This document shows positions 19,164 to 31,400 of a stretch of 52,243 nt of DNA, in pieces. A program made the position numbers and the translations under genes. Source of the DNA: Vibrio sp. S17_S38 (lineage in GTDB: Bacteria; Pseudomonadota; Gammaproteobacteria; Enterobacterales; Vibrionaceae); the NCBI RefSeq assembly GCF_014694375.1, contig NZ_JAAUWW010000022.1:1-52243 (forward strand). The letters are read 5' to 3'. The notes below the pieces were generated by a model. The model had not been told where the DNA came from and did not search any database. It saw nothing but the letters and a program-made list of their open reading frames with translations. Positions within the stretch are counted from its first letter, which is position 1. Each line of letters opens with the position of its first letter.

Positions 19164-20960
19164 ATGTCACGCCATATTTCAGATCGTATTCAAGCTTTAC
19201 GCCAATGGTTGGTTGCCAATAATTTAGACGCCATCATCATTCCTCACGAAGATGAATTTCTCGGCGAATATATTCCCGAACATAATGAACGCCTCGCTCA
19301 TATTTCAGGATTTGTCGGCTCTGCAGGCGCGGCCATCATCACTCAAAAGCAAGCAGCGATTTTTGTCGATGGTCGTTATACGATTCAAGTGACTAAACAA
19401 ACACCAAGTGATATTTTCTCTTACCATCATTTAATACAAGAGCCACCACTAACTTGGGCAACCCAAAACTTAAAAAAGGATGCCCGCTTAGCCATCGATC
19501 CTAAAATGCACTCAGCTACATGGTTTGAAAAAGCATCGCTACAAGTGTCTGATCATTTAAACATGATCAGTGTCGATCAAAATCCGATTGATATTATTTG
19601 GCAAGATCGTCCTGATCCGATTGAATCCACGATGCGATTAATGGATATTGAATTAGTAGGTCAATCGAGTGTGGCAAAACGTCAGCACATTGCCGACACC
19701 CTTCTACATACCAATACCGATGCTGCGCTTCTTACTCAATTAGATTCTATTTGCTGGTTGCTCAATATTCGCGGTTTAGATGTTTCTCGTCTGCCAGTAT
19801 TATTAAGTCATGCCATTATTCATCAAGACTCAAGTGTAGATTTCTTTATTGCCGCTCATCGTGTTCCTAGTAACTTCACTCAACATGTTGGCCCAAATGT
19901 ACGAGTGCATGAACCAAAGGATCTAGAGAAAATTCTCTCTACACTCGCCAATAAAAAAGTACTGGTTGATCCAAATACCAGTAACGCATGGTTTGCTCTG
20001 ACCTTACAAAAGCATAATGCCATTATCCATCCTGCAGCCGATCCATGCTTACTCGTTAAAGCTTGTAAAAATTCAGTAGAAGCACAAGGAATGATCAATT
20101 GCCATGTACGTGATGGTGTTGCCATGGTGAGCTTTTTAAGTTGGTTAGATAAAGAAGTTGAACAAGGTCAAATGCATGATGAAGATGTTCTGGCGGCCAA
20201 ACTTCAATACTATCGCGAGCAAGACTCAACGCTTGCTGACTTAAGTTTTGATACTATTTCCGCAGCCGGAAGTAATGCAGCGATGTGTCATTACAACCAT
20301 GCTGATCAACCTGAATTTGGTAAACTTTCACTCAACAGTTTGTATCTTGTGGATTCAGGTGGCCAATATCAAGATGGCACTACGGATATCACACGTACCG
20401 TCGCTATTGGGCAACCAAGTGACTTCATGAAGCAACAATTTACCTTGGTACTAAAAGGTCATATTGCTTTAGCAAGTGCACGCTTTCCAAAAGGCACGAC
20501 GGGTAGTCAACTTGATATATTAGCTCGTCAATTCTTGTGGGCAAAAGGTTACAATTACGATCATGGTACTGGTCATGGTGTTGGTCACTTTTTAAGTGTA
20601 CATGAAGGACCACAACGTATTTCCCCTGCTTACAACGGCGTAGCTCTGCAAGCTGGAATGGTAGTTTCCAATGAGCCGGGTTATTACCGTACGGATGAAT
20701 TTGGTATTCGTATCGAGAACTTAGAACTGATTGGTGATGTTGAGTCGGATGGCGATCTTGAATTACTTGGTTTTCAATCTTTAACTCGTTGCCCAATAGA
20801 TACTCGAGCCATCAATATTGATATGTTGAACCGCCCGGAGTTAGCTTGGTTAAACGACTATCATCAAAAAGTATGGAACGATTTGAGTCCTCTGGTTGAA
20901 GGTGAAGTGAAATTATGGCTAGAACAAGCGACTGCCCCATTGTCTTATACCGTAAATTAA
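19164..20960 (+). CDS. Xaa-Pro aminopeptidase (aminopeptidase P family, long form)
   Basis: M24B metallopeptidase that removes an N-terminal residue next to proline. The 598-aa protein is the long, XPNPEP1-like form with two creatinase-type N-terminal domains (about 1-155 and 160-305) before the pita-bread catalytic domain (310-540) and a C-terminal extension. Dinuclear metal ligands are present: Asp397 and Asp408 in LVDSGGQYQDGTTDITRT, His in GTGHGVGH (471-475), Glu504 in SNEPGYY and Glu518 in GIRIEN. It is distinct from PepP, the shorter E. coli enzyme. Single gene with AAGGA upstream, ended by the hairpin at 21026. Confidence 0.93.
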   Translation: MSRHISDRIQALRQWLVANNLDAIIIPHEDEFLGEYIPEHNERLAHISGFVGSAGAAIITQKQAAIFVDGRYTIQVTKQTPSDIFSYHHLIQEPPLTWATQNLKKDARLAIDPKMHSATWFEKASLQVSDHLNMISVDQNPIDIIWQDRPDPIESTMRLMDIELVGQSSVAKRQHIADTLLHTNTDAALLTQLDSICWLLNIRGLDVSRLPVLLSHAIIHQDSSVDFFIAAHRVPSNFTQHVGPNVRVHEPKDLEKILSTLANKKVLVDPNTSNAWFALTLQKHNAIIHPAADPCLLVKACKNSVEAQGMINCHVRDGVAMVSFLSWLDKEVEQGQMHDEDVLAAKLQYYREQDSTLADLSFDTISAAGSNAAMCHYNHADQPEFGKLSLNSLYLVDSGGQYQDGTTDITRTVAIGQPSDFMKQQFTLVLKGHIALASARFPKGTTGSQLDILARQFLWAKGYNYDHGTGHGVGHFLSVHEGPQRISPAYNGVALQAGMVVSNEPGYYRTDEFGIRIENLELIGDVESDGDLELLGFQSLTRCPIDTRAINIDMLNRPELAWLNDYHQKVWNDLSPLVEGEVKLWLEQATAPLSYTVN

Positions 20961-21025
20961 GGGTTAACAAAACATCGCTAAACTAGTACGGAATAAGCCA
21001 GCACGACTTGAATAGACAAAAATAA

Positions 21026-21059
21026 AAAGGCCCACAATAAGCTTCAATTGTGGGCCTTT
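21026..21059. terminator. Bidirectional terminator between aminopeptidase and thiH
   Basis: AAAGGCCCACAAT (21026-21038) and ATTGTGGGCCTTT (21047-21059) form a perfect 13-bp stem with an 8-nt loop. T-runs flank both sides (stronger on the minus strand, TTTTTATTTTTG), so it ends both the aminopeptidase gene and the thi operon. Confidence 0.9.
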
Positions 21060-21065
21060 AGTTTA

Positions 21066-21081
21066 TGTTTCACGTGAAACA
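21066..21081. promoter_or_regulatory. parS: parS ParB-binding site 2
   Basis: TGTTTCACGTGAAACA, exact match to the parS consensus, placed in the 24-bp space between the shared terminator and the thiH stop codon. It is 3.8 kb from site 3. Confidence 0.95.
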
Positions 21082-21104
21082 TTAAACTATAATTAAAGCA
21101 CTAA

Positions 21105-22217
21105 TTAGCCAGAGTATGCATGATGCCAATCCGTCCATACTGCTTCATAACCACGAGATTTCACCGCTTCTGCTACCGATGCGGCAGAGCGCTCATCACT
21201 AATCGCAAACTGCTCAAGCTCAATATCATCATTGGCATAACCACCTGGCTGTGTTTTTGAGGCGGCCGAAATGCTAGTAATTCCCAAACCTAAAACATTG
21301 TCTCGAAACTCAGGTGATTCACGAGTAGATAATGACAATTCAACCTGTGGATTAAATAAACGATAAGCACAAATAAGTTGTACCAGCTGTTTATCTGACA
21401 TTACTGATTTTGGCTGAACTCCACCTTCGCATGGTCTTAATCGCGGAAAAGAAATTGAGTATCGACTTTGCCAATACCGCTTTTCCAAATAGTGCAAGTG
21501 ACTAGCCGCAAAGAAACAATCGGTTCTCCACTCTTCCAATCCGATTAATGCACCTATACCAATCTTATCGATACCTGCTTTAGCTAATCTGTCTGGTGTA
21601 TCTAGCCGATAATAAAAATCTTGTTTATTGCCACGTAAATGATGCAAGGCATAAGTCGATGGATGATAAGTTTCTTGGTACACCATCACCGCATCCAACC
21701 CTAACGTTTTCAATTCAGCGTAATCATCTTGATCAAGCGGTTGAACTTCCATTGCTAGATAACTGAATGACTTTTTAATCAACGGCAGCGTTTGTCGAAA
21801 ATAATTCATACCGACTTTGGTTTCATGCTCGCCAGTCACCAATAGGACACTATCAAATTTCATCTTTTTGATTGCCGCTATCTCGTCACTAATTTCATTC
21901 TGATCTAGCGTTTTTCGCTTAATTCGGTTGTCCATGGAGAAACCACAATAGCTACACGAATTAGCACAAAGATTAGAAAGATAAAGCGGTATATAAAATC
22001 CCATCGTATGACCAAATCTTTGACGTGTTAACGCATAAGATTTTTGTGCCATGACTTCTAAATACGATTCAGCTGCGGGTGAAATTAGCGCTTTAAAATC
22101 TTCTAAATCACACTTTGGTTTAACTAAAGCACGTTCAACATCCTCCGCCGTTTTACTGTAAATCGACAGCTTAATACTATCCCAATCCAATTTTTTAAAT
22201 TCATCAATATAACTCAT
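21105..22217 (-). CDS. thiH: 2-iminoacetate synthase ThiH
   Basis: Radical SAM enzyme that cleaves tyrosine to p-cresol and dehydroglycine, the glycine-derived precursor of the thiazole ring. The 370-aa protein has the CX3CX2C cluster motif in LCANSCSYCGFS and the family segments SNRIKRK-like (DNRIKRKTLD), VTGEHETKVG, MEVQPL and SLSTRESPEFRD. Start at the ATG at 22217 (a GTG precedes it), with AGGTGG upstream inside the end of thiG. Last gene of the thi operon, 10 bp after thiG. Use of ThiH instead of ThiO is the usual enterobacterial/vibrio pathway. Confidence 0.96.
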   Translation of the reverse strand: MSYIDEFKKLDWDSIKLSIYSKTAEDVERALVKPKCDLEDFKALISPAAESYLEVMAQKSYALTRQRFGHTMGFYIPLYLSNLCANSCSYCGFSMDNRIKRKTLDQNEISDEIAAIKKMKFDSVLLVTGEHETKVGMNYFRQTLPLIKKSFSYLAMEVQPLDQDDYAELKTLGLDAVMVYQETYHPSTYALHHLRGNKQDFYYRLDTPDRLAKAGIDKIGIGALIGLEEWRTDCFFAASHLHYLEKRYWQSRYSISFPRLRPCEGGVQPKSVMSDKQLVQLICAYRLFNPQVELSLSTRESPEFRDNVLGLGITSISAASKTQPGGYANDDIELEQFAISDERSAASVAEAVKSRGYEAVWTDWHHAYSG

Positions 22218-22227
22218 CACAAGCCAC

Positions 22228-23055
22228 CTAAGATAAAAATGCCGTTAATGGACTGGAAGCTATCGCTTTTTGACTCGCGCCAGCTAATCCTGAACGGTAA
22301 GCTAATCTCCCCGCTTCTACTGCGTACTTAAATGCTTTCGCCATCATAATAGGGTCACTAGCAGCAGCAATAGCGGTATTAACCAATACAGCATCGGCGC
22401 CTAACTCCATCGCTTGGGCGGCATGTGAAGGTGCTCCAATCCCTGCGTCAACAATCACAGGAATGTTAGCTTGCTCAATGATAATTTCTAAGAAATCTTT
22501 TGATGCTAAGCCTTTATTCGATCCAATCGGTGAACCGAGCGGCATGATGGCAGCGCAACCAACTTGCTCAAGATGACGACAAAGAACAGGGTCGGCATGG
22601 CAATATGGTAGCACCACAAAACCAAGTCGAACCAACTCTTCTGCCGCTTTTAATGTTTCAATTGGATCAGGCATCAGATATTTAGGGTCGGGATGGATTT
22701 CTAACTTTAACCAATTGGTTCCGAGTGCTTCACGAGCCAACTCTGCTGCCATAATTGCTTCTTTGGCATTTTTTGCACCAGAAGTGTTCGGCAATAGGTT
22801 AATTTTTGCTTCTATTAGTGGCTGTAAAATATCATCGTCTTGATTATGTATATTGACACGCTTTAACGCCATTGTAGATAATTGAGAGCCTGAAACTGCC
22901 AATGCTTGAGCCATCGTGTGTTTATTGGCAAACTTTCCGGTTCCGGTGAATAAGCGAGAAGTAAATACTTTATCTGCAATTACAAGAGAATCAGAGCCGA
23001 AAGTATCAGGCTCGATACTAAGATTTGAACCTTGATAAGATGGTTGAGTATTCAT
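22228..23055 (-). CDS. thiG: Thiazole synthase ThiG
   Basis: TIM-barrel enzyme that joins 1-deoxy-D-xylulose 5-phosphate, dehydroglycine and ThiS thiocarboxylate into the thiazole phosphate. The 275-aa protein has [12 protein letters not shown] near the start, the Schiff-base lysine region [49 protein letters not shown] and VLVNTAIA (phosphate site). The start was set at the ATG at 23055, with AGGGGG upstream inside thiS; the N-terminal ~20 residues exceed those of E. coli. Four bases separate it from the thiS stop. Confidence 0.96.
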   Translation of the reverse strand: MNTQPSYQGSNLSIEPDTFGSDSLVIADKVFTSRLFTGTGKFANKHTMAQALAVSGSQLSTMALKRVNIHNQDDDILQPLIEAKINLLPNTSGAKNAKEAIMAAELAREALGTNWLKLEIHPDPKYLMPDPIETLKAAEELVRLGFVVLPYCHADPVLCRHLEQVGCAAIMPLGSPIGSNKGLASKDFLEIIIEQANIPVIVDAGIGAPSHAAQAMELGADAVLVNTAIAAASDPIMMAKAFKYAVEAGRLAYRSGLAGASQKAIASSPLTAFLS

Positions 23056-23059
23056 AAAA

Positions 23060-23260
23060 TTAGCCCCCTGCAATTGCTTGGAAAAGTGAAATATCATCAC
23101 CAGAATTAACATGCACTTCATGCCAACGTGATTTTGGAACAATATTATTATTTACCGTGATGGCTATATTCTTGATATCAACCTTTAAATCTTGGATGAG
23201 TCCTTGTAGAGAAACCGGCACATCCAATGCGATGGCTTCTCCATTAATCATTACATTCAT
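23060..23260 (-). CDS. thiS: Sulfur carrier protein ThiS
   Basis: 66-aa ubiquitin-like carrier whose C-terminal Gly-Gly (AIAGG) is adenylated by ThiF and converted to a thiocarboxylate that donates sulfur to ThiG. The sequence is beta-grasp in pattern, with the LQGLIQDL helix and [10 protein letters not shown] strand typical of the family. It lies between thiF and thiG, 100 bp after thiF; that spacer is A/T-rich and shows no convincing terminator. Confidence 0.95.
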   Translation of the reverse strand: MNVMINGEAIALDVPVSLQGLIQDLKVDIKNIAITVNNNIVPKSRWHEVHVNSGDDISLFQAIAGG

Positions 23261-23360
23261 CTTCTTTCCTAAGAATTTGAACGCGTTCCCTTCAACTTAT
23301 TTACTTATTAAAATAGTCACAATAATCTCAGTCATCGATTATTAATAACCTATATTTTAT

Positions 23361-24110
23361 CTATAAGTGACTACAAATAGGACACGAAGGGTCCACGCTA
23401 ATATTAAATTTTTGCCAAGTTAATGATTGCCCATCAAAGAGATTTAGGACATTCGGCTTTAACTTGGCGTTTTGAGTGATGAGCTTGATCGCTTCTAGTG
23501 CTTGTAAATTGCCTAACGTTCCAACTACTGGGCCGATTACCCCATTTTCAGAACATTTCAATCCCGCACTATCATCTTGATACGGCACGGCGCAGTGATA
23601 ACAAGGTTGCTTACTTTGCCTAAAATCAAATGTCATCAACTGGCCGACCCAGCCAATAGCTGAACCTGAAATCAATGGAGTATCCGATTCAACACATGCC
23701 TTGTTAACCGCTTGACGGGTGGGAAAGTTATCGCTGCAATCTAGTACTACATCCGCCATCATCACTTCTAAATTTAGCCTGTCGCTTTCTAAAAATGACT
23801 CGACACTGCGTACTTTATTACTAGAGTTCAGTTGCTTGATTTGGTTAACCGTTGCTTTCGCTTTATTCACACCAACATCGGACTCACGATAAATCACTTG
23901 GCGTTGTAAATTAGACGATTCAACACAATCACCATCGGCAACGACCAGCTGACCTACACCAGCAGAAGCAAGATATAAGGCGACCGATGAACCCAATCCA
24001 CCACACCCAACAATCAGTACTTTACTGGCAAGCAATAACTCCTGCCCTGACTCCCCAACTTCAGGAACCATAATTTGACGTTGATAGCGTTGAAACTGTA
24101 AATCGTTCAT
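23361..24110 (-). CDS. thiF: ThiS adenylyltransferase ThiF
   Basis: E1-like enzyme that adenylates the C-terminus of ThiS. The 249-aa protein has the ATP loop VLIVGCGGLGSSVALYLASAG, the RQVIY/NLQRQ region, the substrate Asp in DCSDNFPTR, the zinc cysteines CYHC and CPIC, and ENGVIGPVVGTLG of the HesA/MoeB/ThiF family. The start was set at the ATG at 24110 with AAGG upstream; a TTG at 24143 abutting the thiE stop is in frame but unlike the family N-terminus. MoeB is the main alternative, excluded by operon context. Confidence 0.95.
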   Translation of the reverse strand: MNDLQFQRYQRQIMVPEVGESGQELLLASKVLIVGCGGLGSSVALYLASAGVGQLVVADGDCVESSNLQRQVIYRESDVGVNKAKATVNQIKQLNSSNKVRSVESFLESDRLNLEVMMADVVLDCSDNFPTRQAVNKACVESDTPLISGSAIGWVGQLMTFDFRQSKQPCYHCAVPYQDDSAGLKCSENGVIGPVVGTLGNLQALEAIKLITQNAKLKPNVLNLFDGQSLTWQKFNISVDPSCPICSHL

Positions 24111-24143
24111 AAGTAGCCTTTTAAAAATTAAGCTCAAATCCAA

Positions 24144-25483
24144 TTATGCTGATTCAGCAATACATGCCTCATCTGTTTGCATAATTTGCGCAAATAGGTT
24201 GATGGCTAATTGTATATCAGGAGCTTGAGTAATGGCACGCACAACGGCCAAACTCGTTACACCACATTGCCAAACTTGCTGAGCATTGGATAAATCTATT
24301 CCACCAATCGCAACGGTTGGCTCACTTGGTACTAGGCTACTGATCATTTCTTGATATAAGCGCAGCCTAGTCAGTCCTTGTGGTCTTGATACCATCTGTT
24401 TAGTTGGCGTGGGAAAAATATGCCCAAGTGCAATATAACTAGGATTGATCTGTGCCGCTTTTAGGATTTCATAGTAACCATGCGTCGATAAACCTAATCG
24501 TAAACCTGACCGTTCAATTACTCCTAAATCTGCGGTAAGTAAATCCTCTTGCCCTAAATGCACACCATAGGCTTTATGCTTAACGGCAAGTTGCCAGTAG
24601 TCATTAATAAAAACTTGCGCATCATGCTCACGCCCAAGTCTTATCGCTTGCTCAATTTGCCACTCTAAGTCACTTTGATCAGGGGCCTTAATTCGTAACT
24701 GAATTGTTTTCACTCCAAACTTGAGTAACGCTTCAATTTGAGTAAATTCCGTCACCACTGGATATAAGCGAAATTTATCTCTTTCTATCTCAGTAAAATC
24801 AAACAAAGACTCTTGAAGATTCTCCCACTGAAACTGAAGTTCTAATCCCTGCTCTACCCGCTCATTAACCAATAAAGGCACGGGAAATAAGAAGCGCTCT
24901 TTTGGCCATGTTTCACGTGAAACATTCAACACGGCATCTGCTGAGTTCAATTTTTCTGATGATGAAATATGAGAATGCGATACAGCCGCTCGCGCTAAAG
25001 TTAAGGCATCTTCCAAAGGAAAATCCAAACTAAGACAAGCAAAGAACCACGCTAAATGACGATGTGGTTCTAGATGTATTTTCTGCGCTGAACGTAAAAC
25101 GCAAAACTCTGCTTCAGTATTAAGCCAAATATCATGATGCTCACCATTAAATAGTGCATCAATATAAACGGCGTTTTTATTCAATACTGTCGGCAGTGAA
25201 GCGCCATCTAAATACACTAAATGCCGAGCTTCGCTTTGAGATAGGTTTGAGGCCAGTTCATTTGATGTTAGCTCTGACTCCTCCTCAAAAGCAGGAATAG
25301 GATCATTCAATTGCACCGAAAATATATTGTCTTTAATACCATCGTGATAAATAAAGTCTCCACTACCACTGTTGCTTACTTGAATATGATCAGTGGCAAA
25401 TCCGACTTGGTTAGCTGCGCTTAAGCATTGCAAGAATATCGCTTTGATATCATCATGCTGTGGTGGCAATTTAATCTTAATCA

Positions 25484-25484
<1 letters not shown>
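24144..25484 (-). CDS. thiE: Thiamine-phosphate synthase ThiE fused to a degenerate ThiD-like N-terminal region
   Basis: Joins HMP-pyrophosphate and thiazole phosphate to thiamine phosphate. At 446 aa it is about twice the length of E. coli ThiE. The synthase is the C-terminal half (about 238-432): QLRIK (262-266), FINDYW (292-297), GVHLGQEDL (307-315), GLSTHG (331-336), GHIFPTPTK (354-362) and AIGGI (392-396). The N-terminal half (about 85-172) resembles the end of the HMP-phosphate kinase ThiD: YIDALFNGEHHD, then AWFFACLSLDFPLEDALTLA matching the helix after the ThiD anion hole, but without the THGTGC motif, so kinase activity is unlikely. A parS site occupies codons 187-192 in the linker. 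The gene overlaps the thiC stop by 1 bp (TAATG). ThiE half certain, ThiD relation a judgement by eye. Confidence 0.9.
24909..24924. promoter_or_regulatory. parS: parS ParB-binding site 3, inside thiE
   Basis: TGTTTCACGTGAAACA, exact parS consensus, within the coding sequence of thiE, where it reads NVSRET (residues 187-192) between the ThiD-like remnant and the synthase domain. It completes a three-site cluster spanning 5.95 kb. Confidence 0.95.
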
Positions 25485-27466
<1,982 letters not shown>

Positions 27467-27571
27467 TTAGGGCTCCCAAGGGAGTAAATGCTTGACGGAT
27501 TTTGATGCACAAGAATGCAGATCTGCAAAATAAAAATACAGCTACATTAATAGAGGGGTAATATGGATTAC

Positions 27572-27660
27572 TCTTCTCTCGTTCCCTACGCAGGTATTAG
27601 CCTGATCAGGTTCACGGATCCCGCAATGACGCGGTCTCAGCCTTATGGCACTCCGACAAG
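27572..27660 (-). promoter_or_regulatory. TPP riboswitch (THI element)
   Basis: On the minus strand the leader contains the conserved thi-box parts in order: GGAGTGCC and GGCTGAGA (pyrimidine-sensor side), a P3 hairpin (CCGCGTCATTGCGGG), ACCTGATCAGGCTAATACC and GCGTAGGGAA. Binding of thiamine pyrophosphate would lower expression of thiCEFSGH. About 130 nt lie between the aptamer and thiC; no obvious intrinsic terminator was seen there, so control by hiding the ribosome site is plausible. Confidence 0.95.
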
Positions 27661-27668
27661 TGAAAAAT

Positions 27669-27696
27669 AGTATAGACGATAACGAATTTATAACAA
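27669..27696 (-). promoter_or_regulatory. thi operon promoter
   Basis: Minus-strand -35 TTGTTA (27691-27696) and -10 TATACT (27669-27674), 16-bp spacer, directly upstream of the riboswitch. Confidence 0.55.
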
Positions 27697-27704
27697 TATT
27701 AAGC

Positions 27705-28088
27705 TTAGTTTTTAATCAAAAAATGATAACCCACCCACGCGGCTGAAATACTCAAAAAGACATTTAACAACACGTTTAAGCCCATTTTGAAGAAAGCACC
27801 TTGCTGCATAAGTAAAACATTATCCATTGAGAAGGTTGAAAAAGTGGTTAATGCTCCCAGAAAACCTAGCCCAATAATCAATCGCCAAGGAGACTCTGGA
27901 ATCACACCATTTTGCATCGCTGCCATTAGAAGTCCCATAATTGCCGAGCCGACCACATTCACAGTGAGTGTCCCATACGGAAAGCCTCTTCCGAGCAACG
28001 CAACACAAAACTCAGAGATTAAATAACGTGAACAAGCCCCGACAGCCCCACCTAACGCGATATAACTTAAAATAACTAACTGGCCCAC
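27705..28088 (-). CDS. crcB: Fluoride ion channel CrcB/Fluc
   Basis: Small inner-membrane fluoride exporter acting as an antiparallel dimer. The 127-aa protein has four hydrophobic helices and the family motifs GGAVGACSRY, GTLTVNVVGSAIMG and GFLGALTTFSTF (the TTFSTF phenylalanine box/Na+ site region). The start is set at the GTG at 28088 because GGGAGAG lies 5 bp upstream and the resulting N-terminus matches family length; an in-frame ATG at 28124 would add 12 residues. No fluoride riboswitch was seen. It is 79 bp after the 83-aa gene and may be the last gene of the crbS operon. Confidence 0.92.
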   Translation of the reverse strand: MGQLVILSYIALGGAVGACSRYLISEFCVALLGRGFPYGTLTVNVVGSAIMGLLMAAMQNGVIPESPWRLIIGLGFLGALTTFSTFSMDNVLLMQQGAFFKMGLNVLLNVFLSISAAWVGYHFLIKN

Positions 28089-28167
28089 AATACTCTCCCA
28101 GATAAAAACAGACATTTTATTCATACATAGATTGCATCAAACAGAGGGGAATTATCCGCTCCTATCT

Positions 28168-28419
28168 CTAGCTTTTTTCGACCTCTAATCCCAGAATATT
28201 CGCCACATCTTGTAGCTCTTCTAGCGAGTCTAAAAATAACAATGCATTAGAATCATCGACCGCTAAATAAAAACTGTTTGAACCATCGAGCGCCGTAATG
28301 GTGATCGCGTGAATATTCTCCACTTTATCCGTCACTACTAATCCACCAATCGCAATACGAACTTGACCTTGATAAATTTCAATCAATACGCCTTGTTTGG
28401 TTTTAAACTCACCCATCAT
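28168..28419 (-). CDS. Small protein of unknown function downstream of crbS
   Basis: 83 aa, not recognised. It is soluble, acidic and appears beta-rich (EFKTKQGVLIEIYQGQVRIA, then a SFYLAVDDSNALLFLDSLEE strand-helix), with no Cys, no membrane helix and no metal motif. Start at 28419 with AAGGAAG upstream; a second ATG follows immediately. Only 24 bp separate it from the crbS stop, so it is almost certainly in the same transcript, which suggests but does not prove a link to that kinase. Confidence 0.7.
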   Translation of the reverse strand: MMGEFKTKQGVLIEIYQGQVRIAIGGLVVTDKVENIHAITITALDGSNSFYLAVDDSNALLFLDSLEELQDVANILGLEVEKS

Positions 28420-28443
28420 TATCTTGTGCTTCCTTCTTTTAAT

Positions 28444-31400
28444 TTATAAGCCATCTAAAATTGCTCTTAACTTAAGCGGCTTGACGGGCTTAGCGAGCAA
28501 TTTAAATCCTTCGTTCTGAATCATTTGACTGACTTCAGGTGATCGATCGGCGCTAATAATAACACCCTCAAAGCCATCACCCAATTGATTACGTAAATGC
28601 AATAATACCTCTAAGCCTGTTCGTCCATTATCTAAATGATAATCAGAAAAAACCACTTCAGGGTACCAATCATTATCCATCGCTTGCAGGCTTTGCTGTA
28701 AGTTAAGCGCGGTTTTTACTTCACAGCCCCATCGTGCCAATAAAGATTTCATTCCTAATAAAATATCGGGCTCGTTATCTACACACAGCACTTTAATATT
28801 GGCTAAAGGAGCATGAGGCAATGTTGGAATTAAACTTGGTTTTTGGGGAAGTAATATACCCACATCTAATGTGACGGAAAATACGGTACCTTTACCCGGC
28901 CAAGAACGAAGTTCAACTTTATGATCCAACAGCCGAGCAATGCCTCTAGCAATCGCCAACCCTAACCCCAACCCTTGATCGGCTCGGTTTTGATCCACAC
29001 GCGTGAACTCTTCAAAAATTTCACTTTGTTGCTCGTCTGGAATACCAATACCGTTATCCCAAACTTCTATTTTGATCTGTGGGTTTTGGCTACGCCGATG
29101 AAGATGTCGAACACCTAGAACTACTTTTGCTTGCTCATCCTCCTTTTGGCTGTAACGGAAAGCATTGGTAAGCAAATTTTGTAATATACGACGTAATAAC
29201 TTAGGGTCAGATTTCACCACAACACTTGAAGGAATTCGATTAAATTCTATTTTTTGCTGAGTGGCTAACACGCTAAATTCTGCATCTAAATTATCGAGGA
29301 CTTCATGTAATGCAAAGCTTTTGATTTCGGTTGGAACGTTGCCTGACTCTAAGCGTGAAATATCCAACAAATCCCCAATCAAATCTTCAGCCGCACCTAA
29401 AGCACTTTCAATATGAGCAGAAAATTGTTTGGTGTTTTGATCTTGTGCGGTTTCAGTCAAAGATGATGCAAATAAACGCGCAGCATTGAGAGGCTGCATT
29501 AAGTCGTGACTCACCGCGGCAAGTAATCGACTCTTTGATTGCAATGCGTGCTCAGCACTTTGATTGGCTGAAATTAACTGAGTATTTAAGATTTCTAATT
29601 CTTGGGTACGAACCTGAACGCGGTCTTCCAAGGTTTCATTAGCTTCTTTGAGTGCCTGCTCTGCTCGGCGAAAGGCGGTAATATCAGAGAAGCTCATTAC
29701 AAAACCACCACCCGGCATTGGGTTGCCTTGCACTTCAATGACTTGACCGTCTTCACGTACACGCGAAGAGGTGTGCTTAGTACCGCGCTCTAAATGCTTT
29801 ACTCGACGACGCACATGGCTATCAGGATCACCTGGGCCACATAATCCTTGCTCGGCATTATGACGAATGACGTCAGCAATCGGTCTTCCGACTTGGATCA
29901 ATCCCGGAGGAAATTCAAATTGCTCTAGATAGCGTTGATTCCAAGCCACCAATCGAAGTTGTTTATCCACCACCGCAATACCTTGGCTAATATGCTCAAT
30001 CGCGCCTTGTAATAAACCTCGGCTAAAGTCATACAGCTCCGAAGCTTCATCAACAATCGCGGCAACTTCTTCAAGTTGCATATTACGGCCTTGTAACGCA
30101 GAAGTAAGTACTAACCTAGAAGAAGATGCTCCAAACACTCCCGCTAACACTCGTTCTGTATGACGGATCAATTGCGCGGATGCTTGTTGCTGTGGCATCA
30201 AGGTATGTTGTTGCTGTTTCCAAAATAATTGAAAAGCATGACGAGCTCGTTTACGCCCCACAAATCGAGAGGCCAGCATCTCTAATTCGGCCACGCTTAC
30301 TCGACTTTGATATAAGCTAACATCTTCATTTTCAGGTAATGGAGTTCCAACAAATGAAGCCGCTTGTAAGCGCTCACTTAGGCTGGATCGCGTAATTAAA
30401 GAGACGAATATATAAGCTAGCGTATTAATAATAAGACTGAGTGCCATTCCCCAATCTGAAGCTTTAAGCTTTAAAATTTGCAACCATTCTGGTGGTGTTA
30501 ATAACCACAGCAACAAATTGGTTTTATCACTACCCGCGAGCATATTAGTTTGCAACATTAAGGTGGCGAGCCACACCAACATTCCAAATAACAAACCAGC
30601 ATAGACCCCTTTACGGTTACCTTTACGCCAATACATTCCACCTAAAACCGCCGGAGCAAATTGTGCAATTGCCGCAAACGACAGTAAACCAATCACCGAT
30701 AATGAAGAAACTCGATCTAAAACTTGATAAAAGCCCCATGCCCCTAATAGCAACAATGCAATCAAGCCTCGCCTTACGTTAAGTAGCAATCCCGATATCT
30801 GCTTCGGTTTCGCATTAGAAAGGCGCATACGGCGCAACAACATCGGCCACACCAGATCATTGGAAACCATGATAGTCAGGGCGATGGTGGAGACGATAAC
30901 CATACCACTTGCCGCTGAAGTTCCACCTAAATATGCCAGCAACGCGATAGTTTCCGAGCCAACGCTTAAAGGTAAATTAATCACATAAGCATCGGCGCTA
31001 GTACCAGGAAGGAAATGCTGCCCTGCCCACGCGACTGGCAGTACAAATAATCCCATTAAGAATAAATAGACAGGAAAGACTCGTCGCGCGGTGTGTAAAT
31101 CACGCGCTTGGTCGTTTTCAACAATAGTGGTGTGAAACTGACGCGGCAAACAAATAATCGCAGCCATGGTCAGAAACATATGAATAACAAGGGTGGGAAT
31201 ATTGGGAGATTGATAATATTGCTGAGCGAGTTTAGGCAGTGAAATATCTGGCGTGTTGATGATCAACATCAGCACAAATACGCCCACCAATAAAAAAGCC
31301 ACCAACTTAACGATCGATTCAAACGCAATCGCCATCATAATGCCACGATGATGCTCAGTATTATCAATATGGCGAGTGCCAAAAAGCATGGTGAACATGG

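Noticed and set aside
27473..27484. CTCCC/GGGAG hairpin before thiC as riboswitch terminator
   Set aside because: Five-bp stem with a 2-nt loop and no adjacent T-run; too weak to call.
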